Assembly: GCF_029105185.1 (NCBI RefSeq)
Contig: NZ_JAFMZK010000003.1
Coordinates: 62,001-126,000 of the forward strand
Source of the DNA: Aliiroseovarius sp. Z3
GTDB lineage: Bacteria > Pseudomonadota > Alphaproteobacteria > Rhodobacterales > Rhodobacteraceae
DNA length: 64,000 nt
Reading direction: 5' to 3'
Below the pieces are notes generated by a model, which did no database searches, was not told the origin of the DNA, and was given only the letters and a program-made list of their open reading frames with translations. A program made the translations under genes and the position numbers. Below are positions 1 to 8,362 of this stretch, in pieces (the stretch's first letter is position 1; every line of letters starts with the position of its first letter).

Positions 1-1
1 C

Positions 2-325
2 CTTTTCGCCGGTGTCGGCGTTCTGTCGGTGCTGGCGCAGTTCATGATCATCGCCGCCTATCGGATCGCACCAGCCGCGGTGATCGCCCCAAGCCAATAC
101 AGCCAGATCCTTTGGGCCACCCTGTTCGGCGTCCTGTTCTTCAACGAATGGCCGGATAGCTGGGTGGGCGTCGGCGCCTCGGTCATCATTGCGTCGGGCA
201 TCTTTATCGTCTGGCGCGAAAGCCGCCCGTCGGTCTCGATGCGCAACCCAATCCTGCGCAACCCCAATCCGCGTTATGACGCGGGGCCAAGCCCCAAACC
301 GAAACACCGCAGACCGACAAGCTGA
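2..325 (+). CDS. EamA/DMT-family transporter, C-terminal fragment
   Basis: This is the end of a gene that enters from the left edge; the reading frame is open from base 2. The visible part has two or three hydrophobic segments and the stretch PSQYSQILWATLFGVLFFNE, which is typical of the last helices of EamA (drug/metabolite transporter) proteins. These are 10-helix inner-membrane exporters of amino acids or metabolites. The protein ends in a hydrophilic, proline- and arginine-rich cytoplasmic tail of about 35 residues. The substrate cannot be inferred. It precedes aroC by 63 bases on the same strand, but aroC has its own strong ribosome binding site. Confidence 0.8.
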   Translation, partial: LFAGVGVLSVLAQFMIIAAYRIAPAAVIAPSQYSQILWATLFGVLFFNEWPDSWVGVGASVIIASGIFIVWRESRPSVSMRNPILRNPNPRYDAGPSPKPKHRRPTS

Positions 326-388
326 CGCCGTCACGCTTCCCTTTCGCACGGGGCTTCGCTATCACCCTGACAACGAAGGAGCATCCCC

Positions 389-1498
389 ATGTCGATGAAC
401 AGCTTTGGTCACATCTTCCGCGTCACCACCTGGGGTGAAAGCCACGGTCCAGCATTGGGGGCGACGGTGGACGGCTGCCCGCCGAATATCCCGCTTGAGG
501 CCGAGATGATTCAGGTCTGGCTGGACAAGCGCCGCCCCGGCCAGAACAAACACACCACCCAGCGCAACGAACCCGATCAGGTGCGTATTCTGTCAGGTGT
601 CTATGAAGGCAAGACCACCGGCACGCCGATCCAGTTGATGATCGAAAACACCGATCAGCGGTCGAAAGACTATGGCGAGATCGAAAAGACTTTTCGCCCC
701 GGCCATGCCGACATCACCTACTGGCAGAAATACGGCATCCGCGATCCGCGTGGCGGCGGGCGATCCTCGGCCCGCGAAACCGCGGCGCGTGTTGCCGCCG
801 GAGGGATTGCCCGTGAAGCGTTGAAGGCACTGGTGCCGGGGCTTGCGATCAAGGGCTATATGACCCAGATGGGTGCCCTGCACCTGGACCGTGACAGGTT
901 TGACTGGGATGCCATTGATCAAAACCCGTTCTGGCTGCCTGACAACACCGCGGTCAAGGACTGGGAAGATTATCTGCACCGGTTGCGGACCAAGGAACAT
1001 GACAGCGTCGGCGCCGCGATCGAGGTTGTTGTGCGCGGGGCACCTGCCGGGCTGGGCGCACCGATCTATGCCAAGTTAGACACCGACCTTGCGGCCGCGA
1101 TGATGTCAATCAACGCCGTGAAAGGCGTCGAGATCGGTGAGGGTATGGCAGCGGCCGGCCTGAAAGGCACCGAGAATGCCGACGAGATCTTCATGGGGAA
1201 TGACGGGCAGCCGGTGTTCACCTCCAACCACGCGGGTGGCATTCTGGGTGGCATTTCCAGCGGTCAGGACATCGTGGTTCGCTTCGCCGTGAAGCCCACG
1301 AGTTCGATCCTGACACCGCGCCAGTCGATCACCAAATCGGGCGAACCGATTGAAGTCGTCACCAAGGGCCGCCACGACCCCTGCGTTGGCATACGTGCGG
1401 TGCCGGTTGGGGAAGCCATGGCGGCCTGCGTGGTCCTTGACCACGTGATGCTGCACCGGGCCCAGATGGGCGATGGTCCGCGCGGCAAGATCGGGTAG
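389..1498 (+). CDS. aroC: Chorismate synthase
   Basis: AroC converts 5-enolpyruvylshikimate-3-phosphate to chorismate, the last step of the shikimate pathway, using reduced FMN. The 369-residue protein has the usual family length. It begins with [20 protein letters not shown] and contains the hallmark GESHGPALG near the N-terminus, the [15 protein letters not shown] segment near residue 130 and a C-terminal [13 protein letters not shown] block. The start at 389 is supported by AAGGAG seven bases upstream. It appears to be monocistronic: a GC-rich hairpin and an interspersed repeat follow it, and the next gene is on the other strand. Confidence 0.98.
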   Translation: MSMNSFGHIFRVTTWGESHGPALGATVDGCPPNIPLEAEMIQVWLDKRRPGQNKHTTQRNEPDQVRILSGVYEGKTTGTPIQLMIENTDQRSKDYGEIEKTFRPGHADITYWQKYGIRDPRGGGRSSARETAARVAAGGIAREALKALVPGLAIKGYMTQMGALHLDRDRFDWDAIDQNPFWLPDNTAVKDWEDYLHRLRTKEHDSVGAAIEVVVRGAPAGLGAPIYAKLDTDLAAAMMSINAVKGVEIGEGMAAAGLKGTENADEIFMGNDGQPVFTSNHAGGILGGISSGQDIVVRFAVKPTSSILTPRQSITKSGEPIEVVTKGRHDPCVGIRAVPVGEAMAACVVLDHVMLHRAQMGDGPRGKIG

Positions 1499-1503
1499 GG
1501 GAA

Positions 1504-1520
1504 GCCGGGCAGAGCCCGGC
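1504..1520. terminator. GC-rich hairpin after aroC
   Basis: A perfect GCCGGGC-AGA-GCCCGGC hairpin lies directly downstream of the aroC stop. There is no T-run right after it, so it may act as a weak or factor-assisted terminator or as an mRNA 3-prime end protector. Confidence 0.5.
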
Positions 1521-1562
1521 GGATTCAATGCCTCCGGCGGGGATATTTCCGGCCAGAAGAAG
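1521..1562. repeat. Roseobacter-type interspersed intergenic repeat (GCCTCCGGCGGGGATATTT)
   Basis: The stretch ends in a short purine-rich AGAAGAAG. From memory it matches a short element seen many times between genes in Rhodobacteraceae genomes, with a CCTCCGGCGGG core followed by an A/T-rich TATTT and a GAAGA-like tail. Only this copy was noticed in the window. It sits between the convergent ends of aroC and the thioredoxin gene, a usual place for such elements. Confidence 0.5.
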
Positions 1563-1564
1563 CC

Positions 1565-1972
1565 CTAGGCGGTGGCCGCGACCAATGCAGTATCCATCAG
1601 CGCCTTGATGTCCTTCGTCGATGTTCCGGCGACGATCCGACCGAGTTCTTTATCGCCTTTCAAAACCACAAGGGTGGATCGGCGTGGAATACGCAGTGAC
1701 TTTGCCAACGCCGATTTGCCGTGCTGATCCCAGTCAACATCAATGAAGGTGATGGCTTTCTCATAGTTGGGATTTTCGGCTTTCAGGGCGTTGATGACCC
1801 GTTCCTGGGCCGCACATGTGCTGCACCAGCTGGCCTTGAAGTCCAGAAACACGGTGGCGCCGTCGTTCAGCGCTTTGGTGACCAGTCCGGGCGAATAGTC
1901 CGCCGCGGCCTGAGCAGCCCACGGAGCAAGCGAGGCTGCGGCTGTCAGGGTCAGGAAGTCGCGTCGTTTCAT
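1565..1972 (-). CDS. Thioredoxin-family protein, periplasmic (Tat-type signal)
   Basis: This is a thioredoxin-fold protein of about 135 residues with active site ASWCSTCAAQ. The start at 1972 (MKRRDFLTL) is chosen because AAGGAGA lies just upstream; a longer reading from 2008 would include that site in the coding sequence. The N-terminus has an RRDFL twin-arginine-like motif, a hydrophobic stretch and AQA, so export to the periplasm is likely. The partner gene ccdA lies 13 bases upstream on the same strand. CcdA passes electrons from cytoplasmic thioredoxin across the membrane, so this protein is probably its periplasmic client in cytochrome c maturation or disulfide reduction. The exact client is unknown. 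Confidence 0.85.
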   Translation of the reverse strand: MKRRDFLTLTAAASLAPWAAQAAADYSPGLVTKALNDGATVFLDFKASWCSTCAAQERVINALKAENPNYEKAITFIDVDWDQHGKSALAKSLRIPRRSTLVVLKGDKELGRIVAGTSTKDIKALMDTALVAATA

Positions 1973-1985
1973 TTGGGTTCTCCTT

Positions 1986-2699
1986 TCAAAGGGAAACTGA
2001 GAAGTCATTGAGCCAGGCAGGCAGGTTCTGAACCGCCCAGGCCTCGGCGATGTGGTGTAATCTGAAAAGGATGGCCATACCGACCAGCAGGAAGACTGCC
2101 CCCATGATCGGGCGCGATTTCTGAGCGATGCGCCGCATCAGGGCCTGCCTGCGCAGGATGGTCGCCCGCGCCCCGTATCCAAGCGCCAGAATGATGGTCG
2201 AGACGCCCAGCGCAAAGGCCAACATGATAGCTGCAGCCCAAGGGATGCTTTTGCCCTGGGACGCCAACGATATCGCTCCGCCCAGCGTTGGGCCGATACA
2301 TGGGCTCCAGACTGCGCCCAACAGGGCGCCACCCAAAAACTGGCCCCCGAGGCTGGCCCGGTCAACATCGTCAAGATTGGCATCCGCATGGGACGACACG
2401 CCAGCGGTGGCCGTGGCAAAGCGTTCGGACAGCGCTGGTGTCATCAGGATCAGGCCAAAACCGATCATCAACACCGCCCCGGCTTGCGCGACCATGTCTT
2501 CGGTCAGCCCAATGGCGTAGCCCGCAACGGTGATGATCAGACCAAGCGTGACAAAGGAGGCGCTCATCCCGGCTGCAAGGGCCAGAGGACCGAACCGGCT
2601 GGACTGAAGCGCGGTCGCCAGCACGATGGGCAACACGGGCAAAACGCAGGGATTGATCAGGGTCAGCAATCCCGCAAGATATCCAAACAACAGTTCCAT
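1986..2699 (-). CDS. ccdA: CcdA/DsbD-like cytochrome c biogenesis transmembrane protein
   Basis: A 237-residue membrane protein with about six hydrophobic segments. It has the CcdA opening GYLAGLLTLINPCVLPVLPI, which holds the first redox cysteine, and a second cysteine in VWSPCIGPTLGGA. Family knowledge: CcdA relays reducing equivalents from cytoplasmic thioredoxin to periplasmic thiol proteins. It is followed after 13 bases by the exported thioredoxin, so the two form a functional reductant-export pair. The ribosome binding site before ATG 2699 is weak. Confidence 0.92.
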   Translation of the reverse strand: MELLFGYLAGLLTLINPCVLPVLPIVLATALQSSRFGPLALAAGMSASFVTLGLIITVAGYAIGLTEDMVAQAGAVLMIGFGLILMTPALSERFATATAGVSSHADANLDDVDRASLGGQFLGGALLGAVWSPCIGPTLGGAISLASQGKSIPWAAAIMLAFALGVSTIILALGYGARATILRRQALMRRIAQKSRPIMGAVFLLVGMAILFRLHHIAEAWAVQNLPAWLNDFSVSL

Positions 2700-2756
2700 G
2701 GCGCTTAGCGTAAGGAAACGAAGCGCCGTGTCATCTCACGATAGCCCCGCGCCGCT

Positions 2757-3632
2757 TCACGTCTGTGTGGGATTTTGTTTCGAAAGCTGCACCGCAAGTA
2801 TGCCGAAAGCAATGATCCCGACGCCTATGAAATCAATGACCGTCAGCGCCTCGCCCAGCAGGAGCCACGCAATGGCGACGCCAAAGAAGGGATTGAGAAA
2901 GTGGAATGTTGCCGCCTTGACGGCGCCAATCCGCCCGACCAGCGTGAACCAGACCCACGTGGCAAGAACACCCGGCACAAGAACGGTATAGCTGAACGCA
3001 AGACCAAGGCGCAGGCTGGGTTCAAAGGCTGGATTTTCCAGAAACAGGGCAGCGATGGCAAGAACGGCGGATCCCACGAACATCTGCAATCCGACGATCA
3101 TCATAAGATTGCCGCCGGACGACGCTGTGCGCACCGCCAGTGTCGCCGCTGTCAGGGCGGCAGCCGCAATGAAGCAAAGCACAACACCCAACACATCGAC
3201 ACCACCTGACAGGCGCGATCCCATGATCAGGGCGACGCCGACAATCCCGGCCAACAGGCCGATCATCGCCAAGGGACGCATTCGATCACCCATCAGGATC
3301 CATCCCGCAAAAGCCACCATCAGCGGCATGGTGGAGGCGATGATGGACGCAAGACCGGCTTCGATCCATTGCATGGCCACGAAATTCAGGCCCAGATAGA
3401 GCGCGTTCTGACAAACGCCAAAGACAACAACCGCCCGCCATTGGTTGCGCGTCAGCGACCAGCTTTGACCCAGCGCGCGGGCAATGATCACCGCAAGCAG
3501 TCCCGAAATCAGAAACCGCAGGGCCAGTGAATAAAGCGGCGGCGCATCGGCAACGATTATTCGGGCCGACGTGAAAGCCGAGCTCCACATCAGGGCAAAA
3601 GCCAGCCCCATAAAGATCGCGCGCAGATCCAT
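2757..3632 (-). CDS. EamA/DMT-family transporter
   Basis: A polytopic membrane protein of about 291 residues with two EamA repeats of roughly five helices each. The second repeat contains the usual SYTVLVPGVLATWVWFTLV and PFFGVAIAWLLLGE blocks. The start at 3632 (MDLRAIFMG) is preferred over an upstream in-frame ATG because GGAGG lies seven bases before it and the upstream part overlaps the HU terminator. It probably exports amino acids or small metabolites; the substrate is unknown. Its mRNA would begin just after the HU terminator. Confidence 0.88.
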   Translation of the reverse strand: MDLRAIFMGLAFALMWSSAFTSARIIVADAPPLYSLALRFLISGLLAVIIARALGQSWSLTRNQWRAVVVFGVCQNALYLGLNFVAMQWIEAGLASIIASTMPLMVAFAGWILMGDRMRPLAMIGLLAGIVGVALIMGSRLSGGVDVLGVVLCFIAAAALTAATLAVRTASSGGNLMMIVGLQMFVGSAVLAIAALFLENPAFEPSLRLGLAFSYTVLVPGVLATWVWFTLVGRIGAVKAATFHFLNPFFGVAIAWLLLGEALTVIDFIGVGIIAFGILAVQLSKQNPTQT

Positions 3633-3649
3633 GCTACCTCCGCAAAAGA

Positions 3650-3676
3650 AAAGGGCCGCCACGTGGGCGACCCTTT
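3650..3676 (-). terminator. Rho-independent terminator of the HU gene
   Basis: Hairpin AAAGGG-C-CGCC / GGCG-A-CCCTTT with a 5-base loop. On the minus strand it is followed by TTCTTTTGC. It lies 40 bases after the HU stop codon and immediately before the EamA ribosome binding site. Confidence 0.7.
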
Positions 3677-3716
3677 CCGAAATTCCATCCGGGGACAAGC
3701 CCCGACAGGCAGAAGA

Positions 3717-4004
3717 TCAGCCGTTCACGCTGTCTTTCAGGGCCTTCGCGATGGTCATCTTTACAACCTTGTCAGCATCCTTGTGGATCTGTTCGCCGGT
3801 GGCGGGGTTGCGCACCATGCGGGCAGGACGTTCACGGCAGTAAATCTTGCCAACGCCCGGCAGAGTCACGGCGCCACCACCGGAAACTTCCTTGGTGATG
3901 ATGTTGATGATACCGTCCAGCGCGCTCGACGCCGATTTCTTGTCCGAGCCCATTTCTTCGGCCAAGGCAGCGACCAGTTGGGTCTTCGTCATAGGTTTCG
4001 ACAT
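3717..4004 (-). CDS. hupB: HU-family DNA-binding protein
   Basis: A 95-residue histone-like protein. It opens with MTKTQLVAALAEEMGSDKKS and has the HU core TLPGVGKIYCRERPARMVRNP, containing the R-x-R-x-RNP DNA-binding arm, then a KDADKVVKMTIAKALKD C-terminus. HU bends DNA and organises the nucleoid as a dimer. The start at 4004 has GAGGAG upstream. In many relatives a HU copy follows lon; here it stands alone, with its own terminator, so it is an independent transcription unit. Confidence 0.93.
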   Translation of the reverse strand: MSKPMTKTQLVAALAEEMGSDKKSASSALDGIINIITKEVSGGGAVTLPGVGKIYCRERPARMVRNPATGEQIHKDADKVVKMTIAKALKDSVNG

Positions 4005-4143
4005 GTATTACACTCCTCACATTTGCCCATTGATTGGGCTTCATTGGGCGCATTTAACTGTATGTAGCGGGGGGACACAACGATTTGTTGTGCAGATTTC
4101 CCCAATAAATAGCGGTTTTTTACCTGTTTTCGCGCTTCTTTCC

Positions 4144-5628
4144 CTAAAGGAAAGCCGTCTCTTCGAAACTTCTGAGCTTCCGACTGTGGATTCGCTCGAT
4201 CGGCATTTCGCGCAAAGTCTCCATCGCCTGGATGCCAATCAGCAGGTGACGCGCCACCTGTGACTTGTAGAAATCCGATGCCATTCCGGGCAGTTTCAGC
4301 TCGCCATGGAGCGGTTTGTCCGAGACGCAAAGAAGCGTGCCATAGGGGACGCGAAAGCGAAATCCGTTGGCGGCGATGGTGGCGCTTTCCATGTCCAGAG
4401 CAATGGCGCGTGACTGGCTGAGACGCTGCACCGGCCCCGATTGATCGCGCAATTCCCAATTGCGGTTGTCCAGGGACGCCACCGTGCCGGTCCGCATGAT
4501 CTGCTTCAGGTCATACCCCTCAAGTTCAGTGACTTTGGCCACGGCTTTTTCCAGCGCGATCTGGATTTCCGCCAGCGGGGGGATCGGCACCCAGATCGGA
4601 AGATCATCGTCCAGAACCTTATCCTCGCGCAGATAGGCATGGGCCAGAACGAAATCACCCAGCCGCTGGCTGTTGCGCAGACCGGCGCAATGACCAACCA
4701 TCAGCCACGCGTGGGGGCGTAGCACGGCAATATGGTCGGTCGCGGTTTTCGCGTTGGACGGGCCAACACCGATATTCACCAAGGTAATGCCTGACCCATC
4801 GGCCCGTTTCAGGTGATATGACGGCATCTGAGGCAGTTTTTCGGGCGCTGGCAGCTTTTGATCCGGTGCCGTGATGCTCTGATAACCGGGACCGACGAAA
4901 GACGTGTAGCCCGTTTCGGGATCAGCCAGCATCTGCCGGGCATAGGCTTCAAATTCCTCGACATAGAACTGGTAGTTGGTGAACAGAACGTGGTTCTGAA
5001 AATCCTCGGGCTTGGTGGCGGTGTAATGGGACAACCGAGCCAACGAGTAATCCACCCGTTGCGCCGTGAAAGGAGCCAGCGGAGAGGCCCCGTCGTCGCT
5101 CATCTGGGCAACACCATTAACGATGTCATCATTGGTACTGGACAGGTCCGGCACATCAAAAACATCGCGCAAGGGAAACCCCATCGCGCCTTCCTGAGGC
5201 ACCGTTATGTTCGGATCATTGGCCACGGCGAAGTGCACAGGCATGGGGGTGTTGGACCATCCCACCTGAACAGGTACGCCGTGATGCTCCAGCAGCAAAG
5301 ACACCTGCTGTGTCAGGTAGTGCTCGAACAGATCAGGGCGCGTGATTGTTGTGCTGTAAGTGCCCGGTGCCGGCACGTGCCCGAAACTCAGGCGCGTGTC
5401 AATTTGCGCGTGAGTGGTCGTCGTCAGGCTGATTTGCGGATAGAAGGCACGATAGCGGGTATCGGGCTGATCGCCGGACACGGATTGTTCGAAGGTCTCA
5501 CACAGAAAGGCGCTGGCTTCTGCATACAGCTCTTTCAACCGCTGAACGGCAGCCTTGGCATCCGTAAACGTTTCATGTGCGCCATGCGGCGGCGTGATCA
5601 CGGGCAGAGAGTTTCCGTTCGACAGCAT
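4144..5628 (-). CDS. amn: AMP nucleosidase
   Basis: Hydrolyses AMP to adenine and ribose 5-phosphate. The 494-residue protein has the two-part layout of long Amn proteins. An N-terminal AMP-regulatory region (about 1-180) is followed by a nucleoside-phosphorylase-like catalytic domain with NIGVGPSNAKTATDHIAVLRP, VGHCAGLRNSQ and LDMESATIAANGFRF. The ATG at 5628 overlaps the stop of ade as TGATG, so translation is coupled. Together the pair takes AMP to adenine and then hypoxanthine. Confidence 0.95.
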   Translation of the reverse strand: MLSNGNSLPVITPPHGAHETFTDAKAAVQRLKELYAEASAFLCETFEQSVSGDQPDTRYRAFYPQISLTTTTHAQIDTRLSFGHVPAPGTYSTTITRPDLFEHYLTQQVSLLLEHHGVPVQVGWSNTPMPVHFAVANDPNITVPQEGAMGFPLRDVFDVPDLSSTNDDIVNGVAQMSDDGASPLAPFTAQRVDYSLARLSHYTATKPEDFQNHVLFTNYQFYVEEFEAYARQMLADPETGYTSFVGPGYQSITAPDQKLPAPEKLPQMPSYHLKRADGSGITLVNIGVGPSNAKTATDHIAVLRPHAWLMVGHCAGLRNSQRLGDFVLAHAYLREDKVLDDDLPIWVPIPPLAEIQIALEKAVAKVTELEGYDLKQIMRTGTVASLDNRNWELRDQSGPVQRLSQSRAIALDMESATIAANGFRFRVPYGTLLCVSDKPLHGELKLPGMASDFYKSQVARHLLIGIQAMETLREMPIERIHSRKLRSFEETAFL

Positions 5629-7433
5629 CAATGATCCTCAATCAGATTGGTCAGCTCAAATCTGGTGACGTCCACAAGTCCCAGATCAGAAATACGTAAC
5701 TCGGGAATGACGACAAGCGCCAAAAGGGAATGCTGCATATAGGCATTGTTCAACGAACAGCCGCACCGCTCCATCGCTGCCACCATCGCATCCGCCTTCG
5801 CGGCCACCTGGCGCGCAGGGGCGTCCGACATCAGACCTGCCACGGGAAGTTCAACCAACGCCAGTTCCTCGCCGTCTTTGAAAACGGTAATGCCGCCACC
5901 AACCTCGCCCAGACGATTTGCGGCCAGTGCCATATCTTCACGGCTGGTGCCGACAACGATCATGTGGTGGCTGTCATGCGCCACGGTCGAGGCGATGGCC
6001 ATCCGCCCCTTGTAGCCAAAGCCCGACACAAGCCCGTTCACAACTTCGCCTGTGGCCCGATGGCGCTCGACAAGCGCGATCTGGCAGACATCCTGCGCCT
6101 CGTCCGTTTCCACCAAACCGTCGACCACACCAAGGTCGCGGGTCAGCGCCTTGGTCGGGGCCTGGTTTTCAACCACGCCGATCACCTTGGCGCGGACGGA
6201 ATTTGCCCCCTCGGGCGCGGCGATCTCGAAATCGACAGCGTCCAGCACGCGGCCCAGATGCACGGTCTTGCGAGCGCATTCGGGCCAGTCGAGATGTGGA
6301 CACTCGACCGTGACCTCTCCACCTTCGGCCACCGTCACACCGCGCGCAATCACCCGGCTGATCGGCAGGGTCGTCAGATTGTCGGTCAGGATCACATCTG
6401 CCCGCCGTCCGGGCGAAATAGAGCCTAATTCACGCTCTAACCCGAAATGCGTGGCCGTGTTGATCGTTGCCATTTGAAGCGCGATAAGCGGATCGCACCC
6501 GCACGAGATCGCGTGGCGCACCACCCGGTTCATATGGCCGTCATTGACCAAAGTGCCTGAATGGCAGTCATCGGTACAGAGGATAAAGTTGCGCGGGTCC
6601 AGACCCTTTTCCGTGACCGCCGTGATCTGGGTTTCAACGTCATACCACGCCGATCCCAGCCGCATCATCGACCGCATCCCCTGCCGCACACGGGCAATCG
6701 CGTCTGCCTCGCACGTGCCTTCGTGATCGTCAGCCGGGCCGCCAGCCGCATAGGCATGAAAATCAGGGCCAAGGTCTGGGCTTGCGTAATGCCCGCCCAC
6801 GGTCTTGCCCGCCTTTTGCGTCGCCGCAATCTCGGCCAACATCTTGGCGTCACCATTCACCACACCCGGGAAATTCATCATCTCGCCCAGCCCGATGATG
6901 CCCGGCCATTCCATCGCCTCGGCCACGTCCTCGGGGGTGATCTCATAGCCAGTGGTCTCTAACCCTGGCGCAGACGGCGCGCAGGAGGGCATTTGCGTGA
7001 AAATATTGACGGACTGCATCAGCGCCTCGTCATGCATCAATTTCACACCCTCAAGCCCCATCACATTCGCAATCTCATGCGGATCGGTAAACATGGTGGT
7101 GGTGCCATGCGGGATCACGGCGCGCGCGAACTCGGCCGGCGTCAGCATCCCGCTTTCAATATGCATATGCGCGTCACACAGACCGGGGATCAGGTATTGG
7201 CCTTCGGCGTCGATCACTTCGGTCCGATCACCGATACAATGGCTCGCATCCGGGCCGACATAGGCGAAACGTCCATCGGCAATGGCTACCTGCCAGCCGT
7301 CCAGCACCTCGCGTGTATGAACATTCACCACGCGACCGCCCCGGATCACCAGATCGGCAGGTTCGCGTCCTGCTGCCACCGCGACAAGACGGGGCGCAGA
7401 TGTAGACCATGATTTGAAACTTGGGTTTTCCAT
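5628..7433 (-). CDS. ade: Adenine deaminase
   Basis: Deaminates adenine to hypoxanthine and ammonia. The 601-residue protein has the amidohydrolase fold. The metal-binding HMHIESGM motif follows LIPGLCDA (about residue 90), with TDPHEIANVMG next, then GHYASPDLG, and a DDCHSG segment. The C-terminal domain carries GGGITVFKDGEE. The protein has the length of ordinary Ade enzymes. It lacks a clear Shine-Dalgarno before ATG 7433. It is the first gene of the ade-amn purine salvage operon, translationally coupled to amn. Confidence 0.95.
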   Translation of the reverse strand: MENPSFKSWSTSAPRLVAVAAGREPADLVIRGGRVVNVHTREVLDGWQVAIADGRFAYVGPDASHCIGDRTEVIDAEGQYLIPGLCDAHMHIESGMLTPAEFARAVIPHGTTTMFTDPHEIANVMGLEGVKLMHDEALMQSVNIFTQMPSCAPSAPGLETTGYEITPEDVAEAMEWPGIIGLGEMMNFPGVVNGDAKMLAEIAATQKAGKTVGGHYASPDLGPDFHAYAAGGPADDHEGTCEADAIARVRQGMRSMMRLGSAWYDVETQITAVTEKGLDPRNFILCTDDCHSGTLVNDGHMNRVVRHAISCGCDPLIALQMATINTATHFGLERELGSISPGRRADVILTDNLTTLPISRVIARGVTVAEGGEVTVECPHLDWPECARKTVHLGRVLDAVDFEIAAPEGANSVRAKVIGVVENQAPTKALTRDLGVVDGLVETDEAQDVCQIALVERHRATGEVVNGLVSGFGYKGRMAIASTVAHDSHHMIVVGTSREDMALAANRLGEVGGGITVFKDGEELALVELPVAGLMSDAPARQVAAKADAMVAAMERCGCSLNNAYMQHSLLALVVIPELRISDLGLVDVTRFELTNLIEDH

Positions 7434-7528
7434 TGACCCATTGTTCTAAATTTCGATGTTAGCGCAACCCCCAAAAACGCTTCGATATTTGCGCTTTTCA
7501 ATTGCGCCACGACGGCGATACTGCGCGC

Positions 7529-8362
7529 ATGGACAAGACACTTTTCGTTTTCGGTTTTGGGTACACAGCCCGCGCTCTGGCGCGTCTGCTGGGGGATGAG
7601 CTCACCATCATCGGCACCTCGCGTGAGGCGGGGCCGGATGTGATCCAATGGCCGGGCGCGGATATTTCCGAACCCCTGTCACAGGCAACGCATCTGCTGA
7701 TTTCAGCCGGCCCAGATGCAGACGGAGACCCCGTTTTGCGGCAGGTTAGAGACGAAATCGCTCGCATCGCCCCGCAACTTGAGTGGGTCGGCTACCTGTC
7801 CACAACCGGGGTCTATGGCGACCATGATGGCGGTTGGGTGGATGAAGATACACCCCTAACGCCGTCAACCAAACGCGGCCAGCAACGGGTCGAGGCCGAG
7901 GCGGCGTGGCAAGAGCTTGCCGCCGAGGTGGAGTTGCCGCTGCACATCTTTCGACTGGCAGGCATCTACGGCCCCGGTCGCGGACCGTTTGCCAAGGTGC
8001 GGCGCGGCACCGCGCGCCGGATCATCAAGCGAAACCAGGTGTTTTCGCGTATCCACGTCGATGACATCGCACAGGTGCTTGCCGCGTCCATCGCAAATCC
8101 AAACCCCGGTCGCATTTACAATGTCTGCGACGACAACGCTGCACCACCAGAGGACGTGCTGGCCCATGCCGCCGATCTTCTGGGCTTGCCGCACCCCCCG
8201 GCCGAGAATTTTGAGACCGCCGAGATGACCCCGATGGCGCGCAGCTTCTATGCCGAAAGCAAGAGGGTAAGAAACGACCGGATCAAGGACGAACTGGGCG
8301 TGAAGCTGCTCTATCCCACCTATCAGGATGGATTGGCGGCGCTGCTGAAAACCGAGGGTTAG
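7529..8362 (+). CDS. NAD(P)-dependent epimerase/SDR-like protein
   Basis: A protein of about 277 residues with an N-terminal Rossmann motif [16 protein letters not shown], a shortened form of GxxGxxG. It also has [16 protein letters not shown] (about residue 90) and [14 protein letters not shown], as in extended-SDR sugar-epimerase relatives. The usual YxxxK catalytic pair is not obvious: the region after GVYG reads [18 protein letters not shown], where the Tyr is absent. It may therefore bind a nucleotide without epimerase activity. Start MDKTLFVF at 7529 is preferred over an upstream ATG. It divergently faces ade and converges with dxs with a 4-base overlap. Confidence 0.8.
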   Translation: MDKTLFVFGFGYTARALARLLGDELTIIGTSREAGPDVIQWPGADISEPLSQATHLLISAGPDADGDPVLRQVRDEIARIAPQLEWVGYLSTTGVYGDHDGGWVDEDTPLTPSTKRGQQRVEAEAAWQELAAEVELPLHIFRLAGIYGPGRGPFAKVRRGTARRIIKRNQVFSRIHVDDIAQVLAASIANPNPGRIYNVCDDNAAPPEDVLAHAADLLGLPHPPAENFETAEMTPMARSFYAESKRVRNDRIKDELGVKLLYPTYQDGLAALLKTEG

